A stretch of DNA of 64,000 nt from CAYRFF01 sp964436125 (GCA_964436125.1 CAYTBT010000001.1:85420-149419), one strand, 5' to 3'. Positions 8,854 through 19,069 are shown, counted from the first letter of the stretch. Numbers and translations: made by a program. Notes: generated by a model not told the origin, from the letters alone.

Positions 8854-10431
8854 ATGAAAAGACTCTACCACATCTTATTTATCGTGCTCATTATCTTGAC
8901 ACTTGTAATTATTCTCGCCATTATTGCTATTCCCATTATGGAAAATAGGGTTGAATCTCAGCTTACGCAAATGCTTCAGTCCGAATTCCCCTCCGGTGAA
9001 GTAGATATCCGGGACCTCGATGTGGATCTCATCGCCGGGAACTTTGATATCGCAGAATTGACGATAAGTGATAGTGCTCAACATATCGATCGCATCCATA
9101 TCAGTGGCCTTGCGGCAAATGGCGTCCAATGGTACAAGTCATACAAGAAAAACAAGGCATTTGCACAGGATATTTATGTCCGTGACGCCTATGTGTCCCT
9201 TTTTACGCGCTCAACAAGCATGGATTTCACGCCATTGCTCGATAGCTGTGCACAATATCTGAAGATTAATGAATTTGCAATAGATGGTTTTCAATACAGA
9301 CTTCTCGGAGCCACCGGAAAGCCGATACAAGCCGTTAAAAAAGGGAAGTTAAGCTTGTTTTTTCACGACAGGAATATACGGCACTTCATCGATAGCAAAG
9401 CTACCGGAGAAGGACTCCTTTTTACTTTCCCCGGAGAGAATTACAAGCTTCGTATAGATTCTATGAAGCTTAATTCTGAGATAAAGCAATTATCGCTACG
9501 CGGCATAGGTTTACAGCCAGTTCCACTTGATACAAGTGCCGGCACAAGGGATAATGCAAGCCTGTATAGTTACAATTTTTATTCGCCGAAGTTTAAGGTC
9601 GAGGGATTTGATCTAGCGGATATCGTTTCAGATTCCTTAATCAGTGTAAAAAAGATATCGGTAAGGAATCCGAGAATTATTATACAGAGAGACAGTACCG
9701 AAAAGCTGGACAGCAGTACGGTTAAAATGCTTCCGCAAGCACATTTGCGTAAGCTTATATGGGATATTGATATCGATACGGTGCAAGTAACTTCAGCATT
9801 GATAAGCTATAGGGCGATAAATCAATTTACGGGGAAGCCGGGGAAGCTGAACTTTGAGGAAACGTATATGACACTTACCGACCTGACCAATGATAGTAGT
9901 CGCATCGCCGATGATCCGATTATGTCCCTGAAATTCAATTCTGTATTTATGGGAGAAGGAGAGCTTGAAGGAACGATGAGATTTGATTTAATGGATGAAA
10001 CCTCGCCGTACTATCTGGATTTCACACTCGGCGATATGGAAATCTCTTCAGCGACGAGCCTCACAATTCCTATTGGGAACCTGCAGATAGTCAATGGTCG
10101 GAACCTCGCTATGCTTGTAAAAATGACGGGAGATAAAAAGCAGATGACGGGAACAATGAGCTTTGCTTATGTCGATTTACAGGTGGATATGTTGCATAGC
10201 GATAAGTTGAGAACGAGGGATAAAATACGTGCCTGGATTAATAACACAATTTACGTAAAAGAGAAGAATATTAAAGAAAATAAGGGATTCAGAAAGGGCT
10301 ATATTGCGCATGAACGCAATCCGCAGGAGAGTTTTATGCATAATCTATGGGATGCTATCGAAATGGGCATTGCTACGACGGTGCTTGGAAATAGGCAATC
10401 GGTGATGGAAGCAGCTTCACCGGAGGAGTAG
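8854..10431 (+). CDS. Membrane-anchored protein of unknown function (AsmA/DUF748-like architecture)
   Basis: The 525-residue product has one N-terminal transmembrane helix (residues about 4-28) and a long periplasmic part rich in beta-strands, beginning with a FPSGEVDIRDLDVDLIAGNFDI stretch of the kind seen in AsmA/DUF748 proteins that span the periplasm. The family assignment is tentative. The ATG at 8854 lies 2 bases after the MATE stop, arguing for coupling. A pair of GCGNAAGC motifs in inverted order sits at 9729-9757. Confidence 0.6.
   Translation: MKRLYHILFIVLIILTLVIILAIIAIPIMENRVESQLTQMLQSEFPSGEVDIRDLDVDLIAGNFDIAELTISDSAQHIDRIHISGLAANGVQWYKSYKKNKAFAQDIYVRDAYVSLFTRSTSMDFTPLLDSCAQYLKINEFAIDGFQYRLLGATGKPIQAVKKGKLSLFFHDRNIRHFIDSKATGEGLLFTFPGENYKLRIDSMKLNSEIKQLSLRGIGLQPVPLDTSAGTRDNASLYSYNFYSPKFKVEGFDLADIVSDSLISVKKISVRNPRIIIQRDSTEKLDSSTVKMLPQAHLRKLIWDIDIDTVQVTSALISYRAINQFTGKPGKLNFEETYMTLTDLTNDSSRIADDPIMSLKFNSVFMGEGELEGTMRFDLMDETSPYYLDFTLGDMEISSATSLTIPIGNLQIVNGRNLAMLVKMTGDKKQMTGTMSFAYVDLQVDMLHSDKLRTRDKIRAWINNTIYVKEKNIKENKGFRKGYIAHERNPQESFMHNLWDAIEMGIATTVLGNRQSVMEAASPEE
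9744..9755 (+). repeat. TTTGCGNAAGCT motif, N=T
   Basis: Exact copy within the AsmA/DUF748-like gene, sense; an inverted near copy (GCTTCCGCAAGC) lies just before it. Confidence 0.9.
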
Positions 10432-10432
10432 G

Positions 10433-10585
10433 CGGGAAATATTATTTCAAATGTATTCCTTGGCTGAACCCGGACAATATGGATTCCATTCCTTTCCAGA
10501 ATGCGAGTGTATTTAAGAAAAAGAGCTATTATACACATTACCATGCATATTTCCACGGATTAACCTTTTATGAGAATACACTGTA
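10433..10585 (+). other. Short open stretch, possible gene remnant
   Basis: Directly after the preceding stop a different frame reads GGKYYFKCIPWLNPDNMD and on to HGLTFYENTL before a TAA, with an aromatic-rich, protein-like composition but no start codon upstream. It may be the 3' end of a decayed gene. I do not recognise the family. Confidence 0.3.
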
Positions 10586-10720
10586 ATATTAAAGAATAGA
10601 TCGGAAGTACCGGAATAAAGCAGACGGAAGGAGATTTTTATTTCACATAGTTCCTAGCCCGTGGGGCTGTGTGCATAAATATCTTCTGGAAATACTTTGT
10701 ATATTTCATTTCAGGATTCA

Positions 10721-12070
10721 CTAATACAGATGAACACTCTCCTCTACCGGTGTTGCAGCAACATCACCACTTTCTGCAAATTCATCCAAGCGCACATAAA
10801 TCAGATCATTTACCTCTCCGGCATCTTCCGGTAGCTCAACGCGGATATAATTTTCCGTATAACCATGTAAGCCCTTCCCTTTGGATTGCTCGATGAGGAC
10901 TTCATGTGTTGTCCCGAGGTATTTTTCATAAAAAGCGCGCGTCTTTTTTGCCGACAAGCTACGCAAGCGCGTATTCCGCTGTTTTCTTACAGGAATCGGC
11001 ACTTGGTTCTCCATCTCAGCGGCAAGGGTATTGCTGCGCTCAGAAAAGGTGAATGCGTGAATGTAAGAAATATCAAGTCCATGGAGGAAATCATAGGTCA
11101 TCGCAAAGTCTTCTTCCTGCTCATCCGGAAAACCGACGATGACATCGACACCGATACAGGCATCGGGCATGATGGACTTAATAAGATCAACGCGTTCTGC
11201 ATAGAGCTCTCGTTGATAACGACGACGCATAAGACCGAGGATGCGATTGCTTCCTGATTGTAGCGGAATATGAAAATGTGGGACAAATCGTTCAGAATCT
11301 GTGACAAATTGAATGATTTCTTCATTACAGAGATTGGGCTCAATGGACGATATCCTGAAGCGATCAACTTCTTCAACTTTGTCGAGTTCACGGACGAGAT
11401 CGATGAAAATTGCTTCTTTCTTTGGGCGTTTCCCTTCGATGATTTCCGTTCCATTGCCGAAGTCGCCGATATTCACACCGGTAAGGACGATTTCTTTCAC
11501 TCCCTGGCGGCCGATTTTACGAGCATTGGCAAGGACATTTTCAATAGTATCGGACCGACTTTTGCCTCGAGCCAATGGAATCGTGCAATAGCTGCAATTA
11601 TAGCTGCAACCGTCCTGGATTTTAAGGAAAGAGCGTGTCCTGTCACCGAATGAAAAAGCATCGATGAAGGTATTGGCGGCTTTCACTTCACCGGCTCTTA
11701 CCATTCCCCTTCCGGGAGCGTGTGAAATACCATCCACATAGTTGAGCACATTGAATTTCTCCGATGCCCCGAGAACGAGGTCGACACCTTCAATTTCAGA
11801 TATTTCTTCCGGTTTCAACTGTGCATAACAGCCGATTACGACGATCTTGGCATCCGGGTTTCGCTTGTTGGCGCGACGGATGATATTTCTACCTTTACCT
11901 TCAGCCGTATGAGTTACGGAACAAGTGTTTACTACGTAAATATCGGCTATATCTTCAAAGTCCACTTCGGTATATCCAGCTTCCGCAAATTTATGCGCAA
12001 TTGTGGATGTCTCTGAAAAGTTGAGCTTACAGCCCAATGTATAAAATGCTACAGTCCTCGGCGTTGACAT
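10721..12070 (-). CDS. mtaB: tRNA t6A37 methylthiotransferase MtaB
   Basis: Radical SAM enzyme that turns N6-threonylcarbamoyladenosine-37 of certain tRNAs into the 2-methylthio form. The N-terminal UPF0004 domain (VAFYTLGCKLNFSET, VVNTCSVT, GCYAQ) provides three cysteines for the auxiliary cluster; the radical SAM motif CSYNCSYC is in QDGCSYNCSYCTIPLARG, and the C-terminal TRAM-like part closes the protein. The NTCSVT and GCKLNF signatures favour MtaB over MiaB/RimO. The ATG at 12070 is chosen (449 residues) because it puts the conserved strand near the N-terminus; a longer in-frame start at 12115 overlaps the promoter. Confidence 0.93.
   Translation of the reverse strand: MSTPRTVAFYTLGCKLNFSETSTIAHKFAEAGYTEVDFEDIADIYVVNTCSVTHTAEGKGRNIIRRANKRNPDAKIVVIGCYAQLKPEEISEIEGVDLVLGASEKFNVLNYVDGISHAPGRGMVRAGEVKAANTFIDAFSFGDRTRSFLKIQDGCSYNCSYCTIPLARGKSRSDTIENVLANARKIGRQGVKEIVLTGVNIGDFGNGTEIIEGKRPKKEAIFIDLVRELDKVEEVDRFRISSIEPNLCNEEIIQFVTDSERFVPHFHIPLQSGSNRILGLMRRRYQRELYAERVDLIKSIMPDACIGVDVIVGFPDEQEEDFAMTYDFLHGLDISYIHAFTFSERSNTLAAEMENQVPIPVRKQRNTRLRSLSAKKTRAFYEKYLGTTHEVLIEQSKGKGLHGYTENYIRVELPEDAGEVNDLIYVRLDEFAESGDVAATPVEESVHLY
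11978..11989 (-). repeat. TTTGCGNAAGCT motif, N=G
   Basis: Exact copy within mtaB, sense. Confidence 0.9.
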
Positions 12071-12094
12071 ATTTCTGTACTTTCTGTGAATGGA

Positions 12095-12124
12095 CAAAGA
12101 TAATGGTTTTATCACTTATTGCAA
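12095..12124 (-). promoter_or_regulatory. Promoter of mtaB
   Basis: On the minus strand TTG (12122-12124) is followed after exactly 19 bases by TATCTTTG (12095-12102), a perfect match to the Bacteroidota primary sigma consensus TTG-N19-TAnnTTTG; the mtaB ATG starts 25 bases further on. Confidence 0.75.
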
Positions 12125-12284
12125 CATTGTAGCTTATAGCTTTCACCAGGATGCAATGATTTTTACTCTTATAATGAAATCAGCTCGGATTAAGACAATG
12201 TCGCTCCTGCATGCCATTTTGAAAATTTTGAAAAACTTATTAAATTTGGTGAGAGAATATCTTTGTTTATTAAATCCCAGGGAT

Positions 12285-13325
12285 ATGAAAAGCTTTTCTA
12301 CAATTGTGCTTTCTCTCATAGGTCTTCTATTAATTATGCAAGGCTGCAAGAAAGTTCGCTATATAAACTCAGGCGAAGGACAGGGTGATCATGATCAGAA
12401 AGAATTGACAATTTATATAGCGGGAAAAATTGCAAAAGATTCAATGTCATAAGCCTGTTACTGGAAAAATGATGAACGTATTCTCTTGTCAGAAGCTTAT
12501 GAATATCATACTGCCAAGGATATTTATCTTGCCGGTGGAACCGTCTATACTTGCGGCTTCAAAACCATAAAATTAGGCGGTGAAACGCGACGTATTGCAG
12601 AGTATTGGGTAAATGGGAAACAATATTTGCTTACTACAGAGGAAGATAATGCCGAGGCAAGAGCAATTGCCGTTTCCAATGGTGGTGTCTATGTTGCAGG
12701 AGTAAAAAATGACAAACCGGTATACTGGAAGAACGGCAATTTAAAGCTCCTTACAGATACTTTCAGGACTGGAAATACCACTGATATTTCAATAAAGAAC
12801 GGGAATGTATATATCTGCGGAAATATATTTGTCAATGGAGTTAACTCATTGGCGACCTACTGGATTAATGGCAAGGAGGAATATCTCGGCTTATCGGCTT
12901 ATGTCTCGCGGGCAAGTTCACTATACCTGACTGATGAGGATGTATATATCACCGGATTTGTCTATGGAAGTAATGGAGGAACGACTTTATACTGGAAAAA
13001 TTGAAATAAAGTTCCTCTCAAATACAAGGGCTTTGAAACCGAAACCAGAGCTATTTTTGTTTCCGGCGATGATGTTTATGTTCTAGGATAATTCTATGAT
13101 ATTGATGGTAGAGTTTTCAGCGCCCTATACTGGAAGAATGAAACGCCTACGATTCTGGGAGAAAACTATAAATCAGCAAATGATCTCTACGTGTATAATG
13201 ATGATGTTTACATTGTAGGTAGCTCCATGCGAGTCGCCTGTTACTGGAAAAATGATGAACAGTATGTACTTTCAGATTTATCCGAGCGGGTAAGTGCAAA
13301 TTCTATTTTTGTGACTGAAAATTAA
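12285..13325 (+). pseudogene. Lipoprotein with YWKNG/VYxxG repeats, three in-frame stops
   Basis: One reading frame runs from ATG 12285 to TAA 13323-13325 (346 codons) with no frameshift but with TAA at 12450, TGA at 13002 and TAA at 13089. It starts with a lipoprotein signal (LLLIMQGCKK), then repeats of about 40 residues with YWKNGK, L and VYVAG/VYICG/VYITG signatures, likely a beta-propeller. Both later stops fall at recognisable repeat positions (the TGA replaces G in YWKNG; the TAA follows VYVLG). A gene decaying by point mutation is most likely; readthrough is possible. Family not named. Confidence 0.75.
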
Positions 13326-13523
13326 TGGGCGAATAAACACTTCACTCCTTCTCTGATAAAAAGGATGATAGGATTGTCGCAAGAACATAAGACAAATAAA
13401 TTTTTCGTATCTTTACCTATCATAAAGAGGCTTTTTGTATAAGCATGTTAAAAATGAATCATTTGTGGAAGCTTCTATAGTTTTTTCTGCAAACAGTTTA
13501 TTCACGGCAATAAATATAGAACA

Positions 13524-16343
13524 ATGAAGAAATTAATACTCTTGCTAGCGTTGATAAATTGCACATTCTTAATGGCGCAAGAAAAAATCGATCTCAACCA
13601 AAAGATTCCGGTGAATCTCGATGTGCGCATAGGGACGCTGGACAACGGTCTGAAATATTACATTCAGCACAATGACAAGCCCAAGGACAAGGTTGAGCTC
13701 CGGCTTGTAGTCCATGCGGGCTCCATGCAAGAAGATAAAGATCAACGTGGTCTGGCGCATTTTATGGAGCACATGAACTTCAATGGCACAAAGCACTTTA
13801 AGAAAAATGAGCTTATAGATTACTTGCAATCAATCGGAGTGAAATTCGGTGCGCACTTAAATGCTTATACGAGCTTCAATGAAACGGTGTATATGCTCAG
13901 CGTACCTACGACAAGCCAAGGCAAGGTTGATACCGGCTTGATTGTTCTTGAGGATTGGGCACATAATGCACTGCTTACAGAAGAAGAAATTGACAAGGAG
14001 CGCGGAGTGGTATTTGAGGAGTTCCGCCTCGGTCTCGGGCCCGATAAGCGGATGAGACAAGAATATCTCCCATTGCTCCTCTATAAATCTCGCTATGCGG
14101 AGCGACTTCCTATCGGGAAAAAGGACGTAATCATGAACAGTGATTACGATGCCGTGCGACGCTTCTACAAGGACTGGTATCGCCCCGATCTCCAGGCTCT
14201 TGTCGTCGTAGGTGATATTGATGTCGATAGAATTGAAATGAAAATCAAAGAGCTATTTTCTTGGATGAAAAATCCTGAAAATCCACGTGTGAGGAAGACC
14301 TATCCTATCCCCAATCATGAACAGACTTTTATCTCTGTTCAGACGGACCCGGAGGCATCGCGCGTAAATGTGCGGATTGTATATAAAGATCCTGAGCCGG
14401 CGCAAGATGTTGTCACCGTAGGGGATTATAAACGCGAGCTGGAGAATCGCTTATTTACTTCAATGATTAATAGTCGCTTGAGAGAACTTGCCAATTCAGA
14501 TAATCCACCATTTGCCTATGGTTATTCCTACTATGGAAGTTTTTTCAGCCCGGAAAAGAATGCATACAGGACATTCGCATTGCCGAGTGGTAATAATATT
14601 GCACAGGCATTACGCGTATTGCTCCAAGAAAATAAGCGCGTGAAAGTACATGGCTTCACAGAAGCTGAATTTCAACGAGCAAAGGAAAATATCCTTGCAC
14701 GACTAGAGAAAATGTACAAAGGTCGCAAGGATAGAAAGGACAGAAGGATTGTCGGTGATTATATCAATAATTTCCTTGAAAATGAACCGATACCGACTAT
14801 AGCCTGGGAGCTCAATACCACAAAGGCACTCTTCAAAAACATTAAATTAAGTGCGGTAAATAGCCTTATTGATGAGTACATTCACGATAATAATCGCGTC
14901 ATCATCATCACAGGACCTGAATCGGCTGATTATACATATCCGACAAAGGAAGAAATCAAGAATATCCTGAAAGATGTAAAAAACTCGCCGATTGAAGCTT
15001 ATTCCGAGGAAGATATTCCGGAGAGCCTGCTTTCAGAGATACCTACACCGGGTACAATTATCAATAAGTCGTATAATGAAGCGCTGGACATTCATACGAT
15101 TACGCTCAGCAATGGCGTAAAAGTCCAGTATAAAAAGACAGACTTTAAAGAGGATGAAGTGCAATTCTCTGCCTTCAGTTTCGGCGGAACCAATCTCCTT
15201 TCCCTCGATGATTACAGAAGGATAGACTATGGTCTGAATGGAATTACAGAAGCCGGTTATAATGGCATGTCAAAGACGGTTATGGACAAGGTTCTTACCG
15301 GTAAAATAGCTTCCGCAAATGCTCACATAGGTTCATATTATGAAGGCTTAAGCGGCAGCTCAACCCCCACTGATCTCGAGACGCTTTTTAAGCTTATTTA
15401 CCTTGATTTCACCGCATTGAATAAGGATAAAGAAGCATATACAGCCTTTGCAGAGAAAAACGGTTCTTTATATGACAATCTCTTAAATAATCCGACTTAT
15501 TTCTTTTACGACAGCCTCGGGAAATTTTCTAGCCAATTCAATCCGCGCTACACGGGCTTCCCATCATCGCAGGATTTTAAATCGCTCGATTATGACTTTG
15601 CCTATGATTTCTACAATAAGCAATTTGCCGATGCCGATGACTTCGTCTTCTTCTTTGTTGGAAACTTTGATGAGGATCAACTTTTAGCTTACGCAAAAAC
15701 CTATCTCGCCACATTGCCTACAAGGGAAGGAAGTGATAAGCTTGTATCACATCCATACAAATATGTGGATCCAGGCCAGAAATTCATTGTAGAAAAAGGA
15801 GCAGCTCCGCAGAGTCAAGTGATGATTCTCTTCAGCGGAAAAACAGAATATAATGCACAAGATGATTTCCTCCTCGATGCACTGGGTGATGTCCTTACAA
15901 TAAAACTTACAGAAAGTCTCCGTGAAGCACATGGCGGCGTTTATGGAGTAAATGCACGTGGCGGAATGAGTAAAATTCCCGTGTCAGATTATAACTTTGT
16001 TATTATTTTCCCTTGTGGACCGGAGCACGTTGATTCTCTCGTGTATTACGCCCTGCAAGAATTGAATAAAGTGAAAGAAAATGGGCCGGAAGCTGCTGAT
16101 GTCGAAAAGGTGAAAAAGACCAAGTTGCTCGAGCTTAAAGAAAGCAAAAAAGGGAATAAATTCTGGCTCGACGCAATGGAAAAAGCATATTCACGCGATA
16201 TGGATATCGCAGAGCTCGTTCATCCGGAAAAAGCTATCAATGCACTCAATGCCGATGTTCTTCAGAAAATTGCCAATAAGTACCTAAAGGAATATAGAAT
16301 CCTTGCTATCCTGAATCCGGAACAAAGCGATGCAGAGAAATAG
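13524..16343 (+). CDS. M16 family zinc metallopeptidase (pitrilysin-like)
   Basis: The 939-residue protein has a signal peptide (to about residue 19) and the inverted zinc motif HxxEH in LAHFMEHMNFNGT (about residue 80), with the third ligand glutamate in RGVVFEEFRLG. A second, non-catalytic M16 half follows (from about residue 515, NEALDIHTITLSNGVKVQYKK). Full-length periplasmic M16 peptidases of this type are common in Bacteroidota and degrade peptides. It carries two exact TTTGCGNAAGCT motif copies, both antisense to the gene. Confidence 0.93.
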   Translation: MKKLILLLALINCTFLMAQEKIDLNQKIPVNLDVRIGTLDNGLKYYIQHNDKPKDKVELRLVVHAGSMQEDKDQRGLAHFMEHMNFNGTKHFKKNELIDYLQSIGVKFGAHLNAYTSFNETVYMLSVPTTSQGKVDTGLIVLEDWAHNALLTEEEIDKERGVVFEEFRLGLGPDKRMRQEYLPLLLYKSRYAERLPIGKKDVIMNSDYDAVRRFYKDWYRPDLQALVVVGDIDVDRIEMKIKELFSWMKNPENPRVRKTYPIPNHEQTFISVQTDPEASRVNVRIVYKDPEPAQDVVTVGDYKRELENRLFTSMINSRLRELANSDNPPFAYGYSYYGSFFSPEKNAYRTFALPSGNNIAQALRVLLQENKRVKVHGFTEAEFQRAKENILARLEKMYKGRKDRKDRRIVGDYINNFLENEPIPTIAWELNTTKALFKNIKLSAVNSLIDEYIHDNNRVIIITGPESADYTYPTKEEIKNILKDVKNSPIEAYSEEDIPESLLSEIPTPGTIINKSYNEALDIHTITLSNGVKVQYKKTDFKEDEVQFSAFSFGGTNLLSLDDYRRIDYGLNGITEAGYNGMSKTVMDKVLTGKIASANAHIGSYYEGLSGSSTPTDLETLFKLIYLDFTALNKDKEAYTAFAEKNGSLYDNLLNNPTYFFYDSLGKFSSQFNPRYTGFPSSQDFKSLDYDFAYDFYNKQFADADDFVFFFVGNFDEDQLLAYAKTYLATLPTREGSDKLVSHPYKYVDPGQKFIVEKGAAPQSQVMILFSGKTEYNAQDDFLLDALGDVLTIKLTESLREAHGGVYGVNARGGMSKIPVSDYNFVIIFPCGPEHVDSLVYYALQELNKVKENGPEAADVEKVKKTKLLELKESKKGNKFWLDAMEKAYSRDMDIAELVHPEKAINALNADVLQKIANKYLKEYRILAILNPEQSDAEK
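15308..15319 (-). repeat. TTTGCGNAAGCT motif, N=G
   Basis: Exact copy within the M16 peptidase gene, antisense. Confidence 0.9.
15686..15697 (-). repeat. TTTGCGNAAGCT motif, N=T
   Basis: Second exact copy within the M16 peptidase gene, antisense. Confidence 0.9.
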
Positions 16344-16415
16344 CTTGCTATGACTGCTCAAGATAATCTATCAGTATGTACCGGTGAATAGAATGTCGCG
16401 CTTACTTAATACTCG

Positions 16416-16449
16416 GAACATAGATTCTGTAAAAACAGGATCTATGTTC
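16416..16449 (+). terminator. Hairpin downstream of M16 peptidase
   Basis: GAACATAGATTCTGT (16416-16430) pairs with ACAGGATCTATGTTC (16435-16449), one mismatch, loop AAAA; located 72 bases after the stop. It is likely a transcription terminator. Confidence 0.7.
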
Positions 16450-16499
16450 TTGAAGTATTGTGTTCATGGAGCTTCTAATATCGGGAGCCGGCTCGCCGG

Positions 16500-16611
16500 A
16501 GCAATGTACAATGAGCAATGAACAATGTACAATGAGCAACCGATTACCCATTACCCGTTACCGATTACCTGCCTTACGCCTTACGCCTTACGCCTTACGC
16601 CTTACGACTGC
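16500..16611 (+). repeat. Heptameric composite repeat, locus H1
   Basis: A run of 7-base units: CAATGAG/CAATGAA/CAATGTA units, then GATTACC-CATTACC-CGTTACC-GATTACC, then five CTTACGC units, then ACTGCGGC. The same order of modules occurs inverted at 56.45-56.61 kb. Confidence 0.85.
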
Positions 16612-17204
16612 GGCAAAGCCTGCTCTCGTTATGTGCCACAAGATCTTATATCGGGCATGGAAATTGTATAGAGATAGACGGTTGTGATTTTTCTGAAAAT
16701 AGGAGCCTGAATTTATTGATTAGTTCTGATATTTTTTATAATTTCATTGCCGATATAACTTTGGTGAGTTCCGTGCATAAAAGGGGACAGAATCAGGAAG
16801 AAAAAAGAGTATTTATTTTTCTCAGCTAGGGTAATTTCATGAAAATTATGAGAAAATCCTGAAAAAGAATAAAGGCCAGGAATGCCATATTCTATGAATG
16901 AATATAGAAATATGAAGAGGTAGTCGAGTCGAGAAATTATCTTATGCTTATTCGATTAGTAGGGAAAAATGCAGAAAATTTCTTTCTTTTGCACTAGCTT
17001 ATCAGAGGATAGGTCAAAAAAACAGAAACAGATGAATCTTTCCACTGTAGATTATGCTTGTAGAGAAGCAGAATCCACATTTGCGAAAGCTAAAATACAG
17101 CTTCCTGAGACAGAGGAAAGCGGTCGATAAAACAGATAATTAAGGTCTGCTGAGCAGTAGAGAGCCGGTGGATATGATATAGAGAATAAAAGAGAATGTA
17201 ATAG
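16612..17204. other. A+T-rich region upstream of dnaA
   Basis: No gene is supported. The region is A+T-rich and holds an exact TTTGCGNAAGCT motif copy (17080-17091) 113 bases before the dnaA start. No clear cluster of DnaA boxes (TTATCCACA-like) was found, so I do not call an origin here. Confidence 0.5.
17080..17091 (+). repeat. TTTGCGNAAGCT motif, N=A
   Basis: Exact copy in the dnaA upstream region, oriented towards dnaA, in context CCACATTTGCGAAAGCTAAA. Confidence 0.9.
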
Positions 17205-18620
17205 ATGGCAAGCGAGCATGTTCATTTATGGAACAGGTGTCTGCACCTTATAAAAGATAATGTCGGAGCACAGAGTTATAAGACGTGGTTTAAACCAATA
17301 AAAGCCGTGGCTTATAATGATGATATTTTAACCTTGCAAGTCCCCAATAGATTTTTCTATGAATTTCTAGAAGAGCATTATGTGCCTGTTCTCAGAAAAG
17401 CGATCCGTCAGGAGATCGGGAATGAATGCAAACTAGAGTATCAGATTCTGCCTTCCAAGGACGGAAAGAAACGCAAGCAGGGGTTTCGGCAGGATAAACA
17501 GAATTCCTCCTTTACGATAGAGAAACAAGAAGATAAAACGATTCCCAATCCATTTGTGATTCCCGGATTAAAGAAACAGCGGATCGATTCACAGCTGAAT
17601 CCCAAGTATAGATTTGAAAATTTTATTGAAGGTGATTGTAATCGACTAGCGAGAAATGCCGGTTATGCGGTGGCAGAAAATCCGGGTAAAACAAGCTTCA
17701 ATCCCCTTTTCATATACGGTGATGTCGGCCTCGGGAAAACACATCTCGCTCAAGCAATCGGAAATGCGGCATTGGAAAAACGGAAGAACTTAAATGTCCT
17801 TTATGTGAGTTGTGAGAAATTTACCAATCAGATTATCGAGGCAATTAAGAACAACTCGGTGAATGATCTCGTCTTCTTTTATCAGATGATTGACCTGTTA
17901 ATCGTCGATGATATTCAGTTCCTCCGTAAAAAGGTCAAAACACAGGAAATTTTCTTCTATATCTTTAATCAACTCTATCAGAATCAGAAACAGATTGTCC
18001 TTACAAGTGACAGAGCTCCCAAAGACTTGGATGGAATGGAAGAGCGTTTAATCTCACGCTTTAAATGGGGACTCAGTGCAGACTTACAAGCTCCGGAGCT
18101 TGAAACCAGAATTGCAATTCTTGAATCCAAGCTCGATAATGAGGGCATTGAACTCCCGGAAGATGTGGTTGAGTTTATCTGCTATAATGTGAAGGATAAT
18201 ATCCGTGAACTTGAAGGTGTTCTTATCAACCTCCTCGCACAAGCAGGGTTAAATTCCAAGGAAATTGATATTGATCTTGCTCGCGATGTTGTCCGGGAAT
18301 TTATCGCAGAGATTTCCAAGGAAATTACTATTGAAAATCTCCAGGCTCTCGTTGCTGATCACTTTGATATTCCATTAAACGAGCTCGTAGGTACATCGCG
18401 GAAGCGAAAATATGTCTCTCCACGACAGATATCTATGTATCTGGCAAAGAAATTAACCAATAAATCCCTAAAATCTATCGGGGAGCACTTCGGTGGAAGA
18501 GATCATACAACGGTCATTTATTCTTGCAAGACGGTTCAGGAACTTATTGAAACAGATAAAGATTATGAGAAAGACCTTCAAGAGATTGAGAAGAAAGTCA
18601 GGATGAGCCTTTATGCTTAA
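17205..18620 (+). CDS. dnaA: Chromosomal replication initiator DnaA
   Basis: The 471-residue AAA+ protein unwinds the replication origin. Domain I (HLWNRCLHLIKDNVGAQSYKTWF) contacts DnaB; the Walker A motif is in GDVGLGKTHLAQAIG (about residue 178), Walker B in LLIVDDIQFL, and the DNA-binding domain IV ends with the signature GGRDHTTVIYSC. Domain II is short and basic. Length is normal. No dnaN or recF follows, as often in Bacteroidota. Confidence 0.98.
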   Translation: MASEHVHLWNRCLHLIKDNVGAQSYKTWFKPIKAVAYNDDILTLQVPNRFFYEFLEEHYVPVLRKAIRQEIGNECKLEYQILPSKDGKKRKQGFRQDKQNSSFTIEKQEDKTIPNPFVIPGLKKQRIDSQLNPKYRFENFIEGDCNRLARNAGYAVAENPGKTSFNPLFIYGDVGLGKTHLAQAIGNAALEKRKNLNVLYVSCEKFTNQIIEAIKNNSVNDLVFFYQMIDLLIVDDIQFLRKKVKTQEIFFYIFNQLYQNQKQIVLTSDRAPKDLDGMEERLISRFKWGLSADLQAPELETRIAILESKLDNEGIELPEDVVEFICYNVKDNIRELEGVLINLLAQAGLNSKEIDIDLARDVVREFIAEISKEITIENLQALVADHFDIPLNELVGTSRKRKYVSPRQISMYLAKKLTNKSLKSIGEHFGGRDHTTVIYSCKTVQELIETDKDYEKDLQEIEKKVRMSLYA

Positions 18621-19069
18621 GTAATCCATACCTATGGCCATTGTGTCTCTCCGGCCTTTTCCACCTGCCGGCTGAAATGTGAGAGCCATGTGCGCAACGC
18701 ATATTTCACCGACATGACAAATTGAACGGTACAATCCGCTTAAGCTTGTTATTGAAACATATTCACCACCTTCCCTTCAGGGAAAAGGAGCTCCCGGACT
18801 ACCGTTTACGACTCATTTACTCCGATGTAGTCGGCTCACCAATTATTAAACCGACATCCATCCGGTTTTGAAAAACTTATGAACTTTTATATCTTTAGCT
18901 TTTAGGTAGTTCATGAGATGTTTCTACGGCTATAAATACGGAAAGCATGCTTTCAGATTGCAATAACATCATCATTAAGGTGATAATTTCACAATGCTTA
19001 TCCTCGATAGCCGCAGCGCAATAAATTAAATAATCGATATGAGATTATTAAAAAATTAAACTGAACCAC
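18621..19069. other. Intergenic stretch after dnaA
   Basis: No gene seen. It holds degenerate pieces of the palindromic intergenic repeats (for example GTCGGCTCACCAA near 18831, related to CCGGCTCACCAA motifs in the 57-63 kb region) and becomes A+T-rich before the kinase gene. Confidence 0.4.

Noticed and set aside
10886..11653. Plus-strand frames of 120-127 codons opposite mtaB
   Set aside because: They are shadows of the conserved mtaB coding strand.
16460..16687. Open frame of 75 codons
   Set aside because: It runs through the heptameric repeat; the peptide is made of repeated QCTMSNE and LTPYALRL units and has no gene-like context.
17071..17100. Reading TTTGC motif copies as the -7 promoter box TAnnTTTG
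   Set aside because: The TA at the required position is missing in the intergenic copies and most copies are inside genes in both orientations.
16612..17204. Possible oriC upstream of dnaA
   Set aside because: A+T-rich, but no cluster of DnaA boxes was found; many Bacteroidota have oriC away from dnaA.
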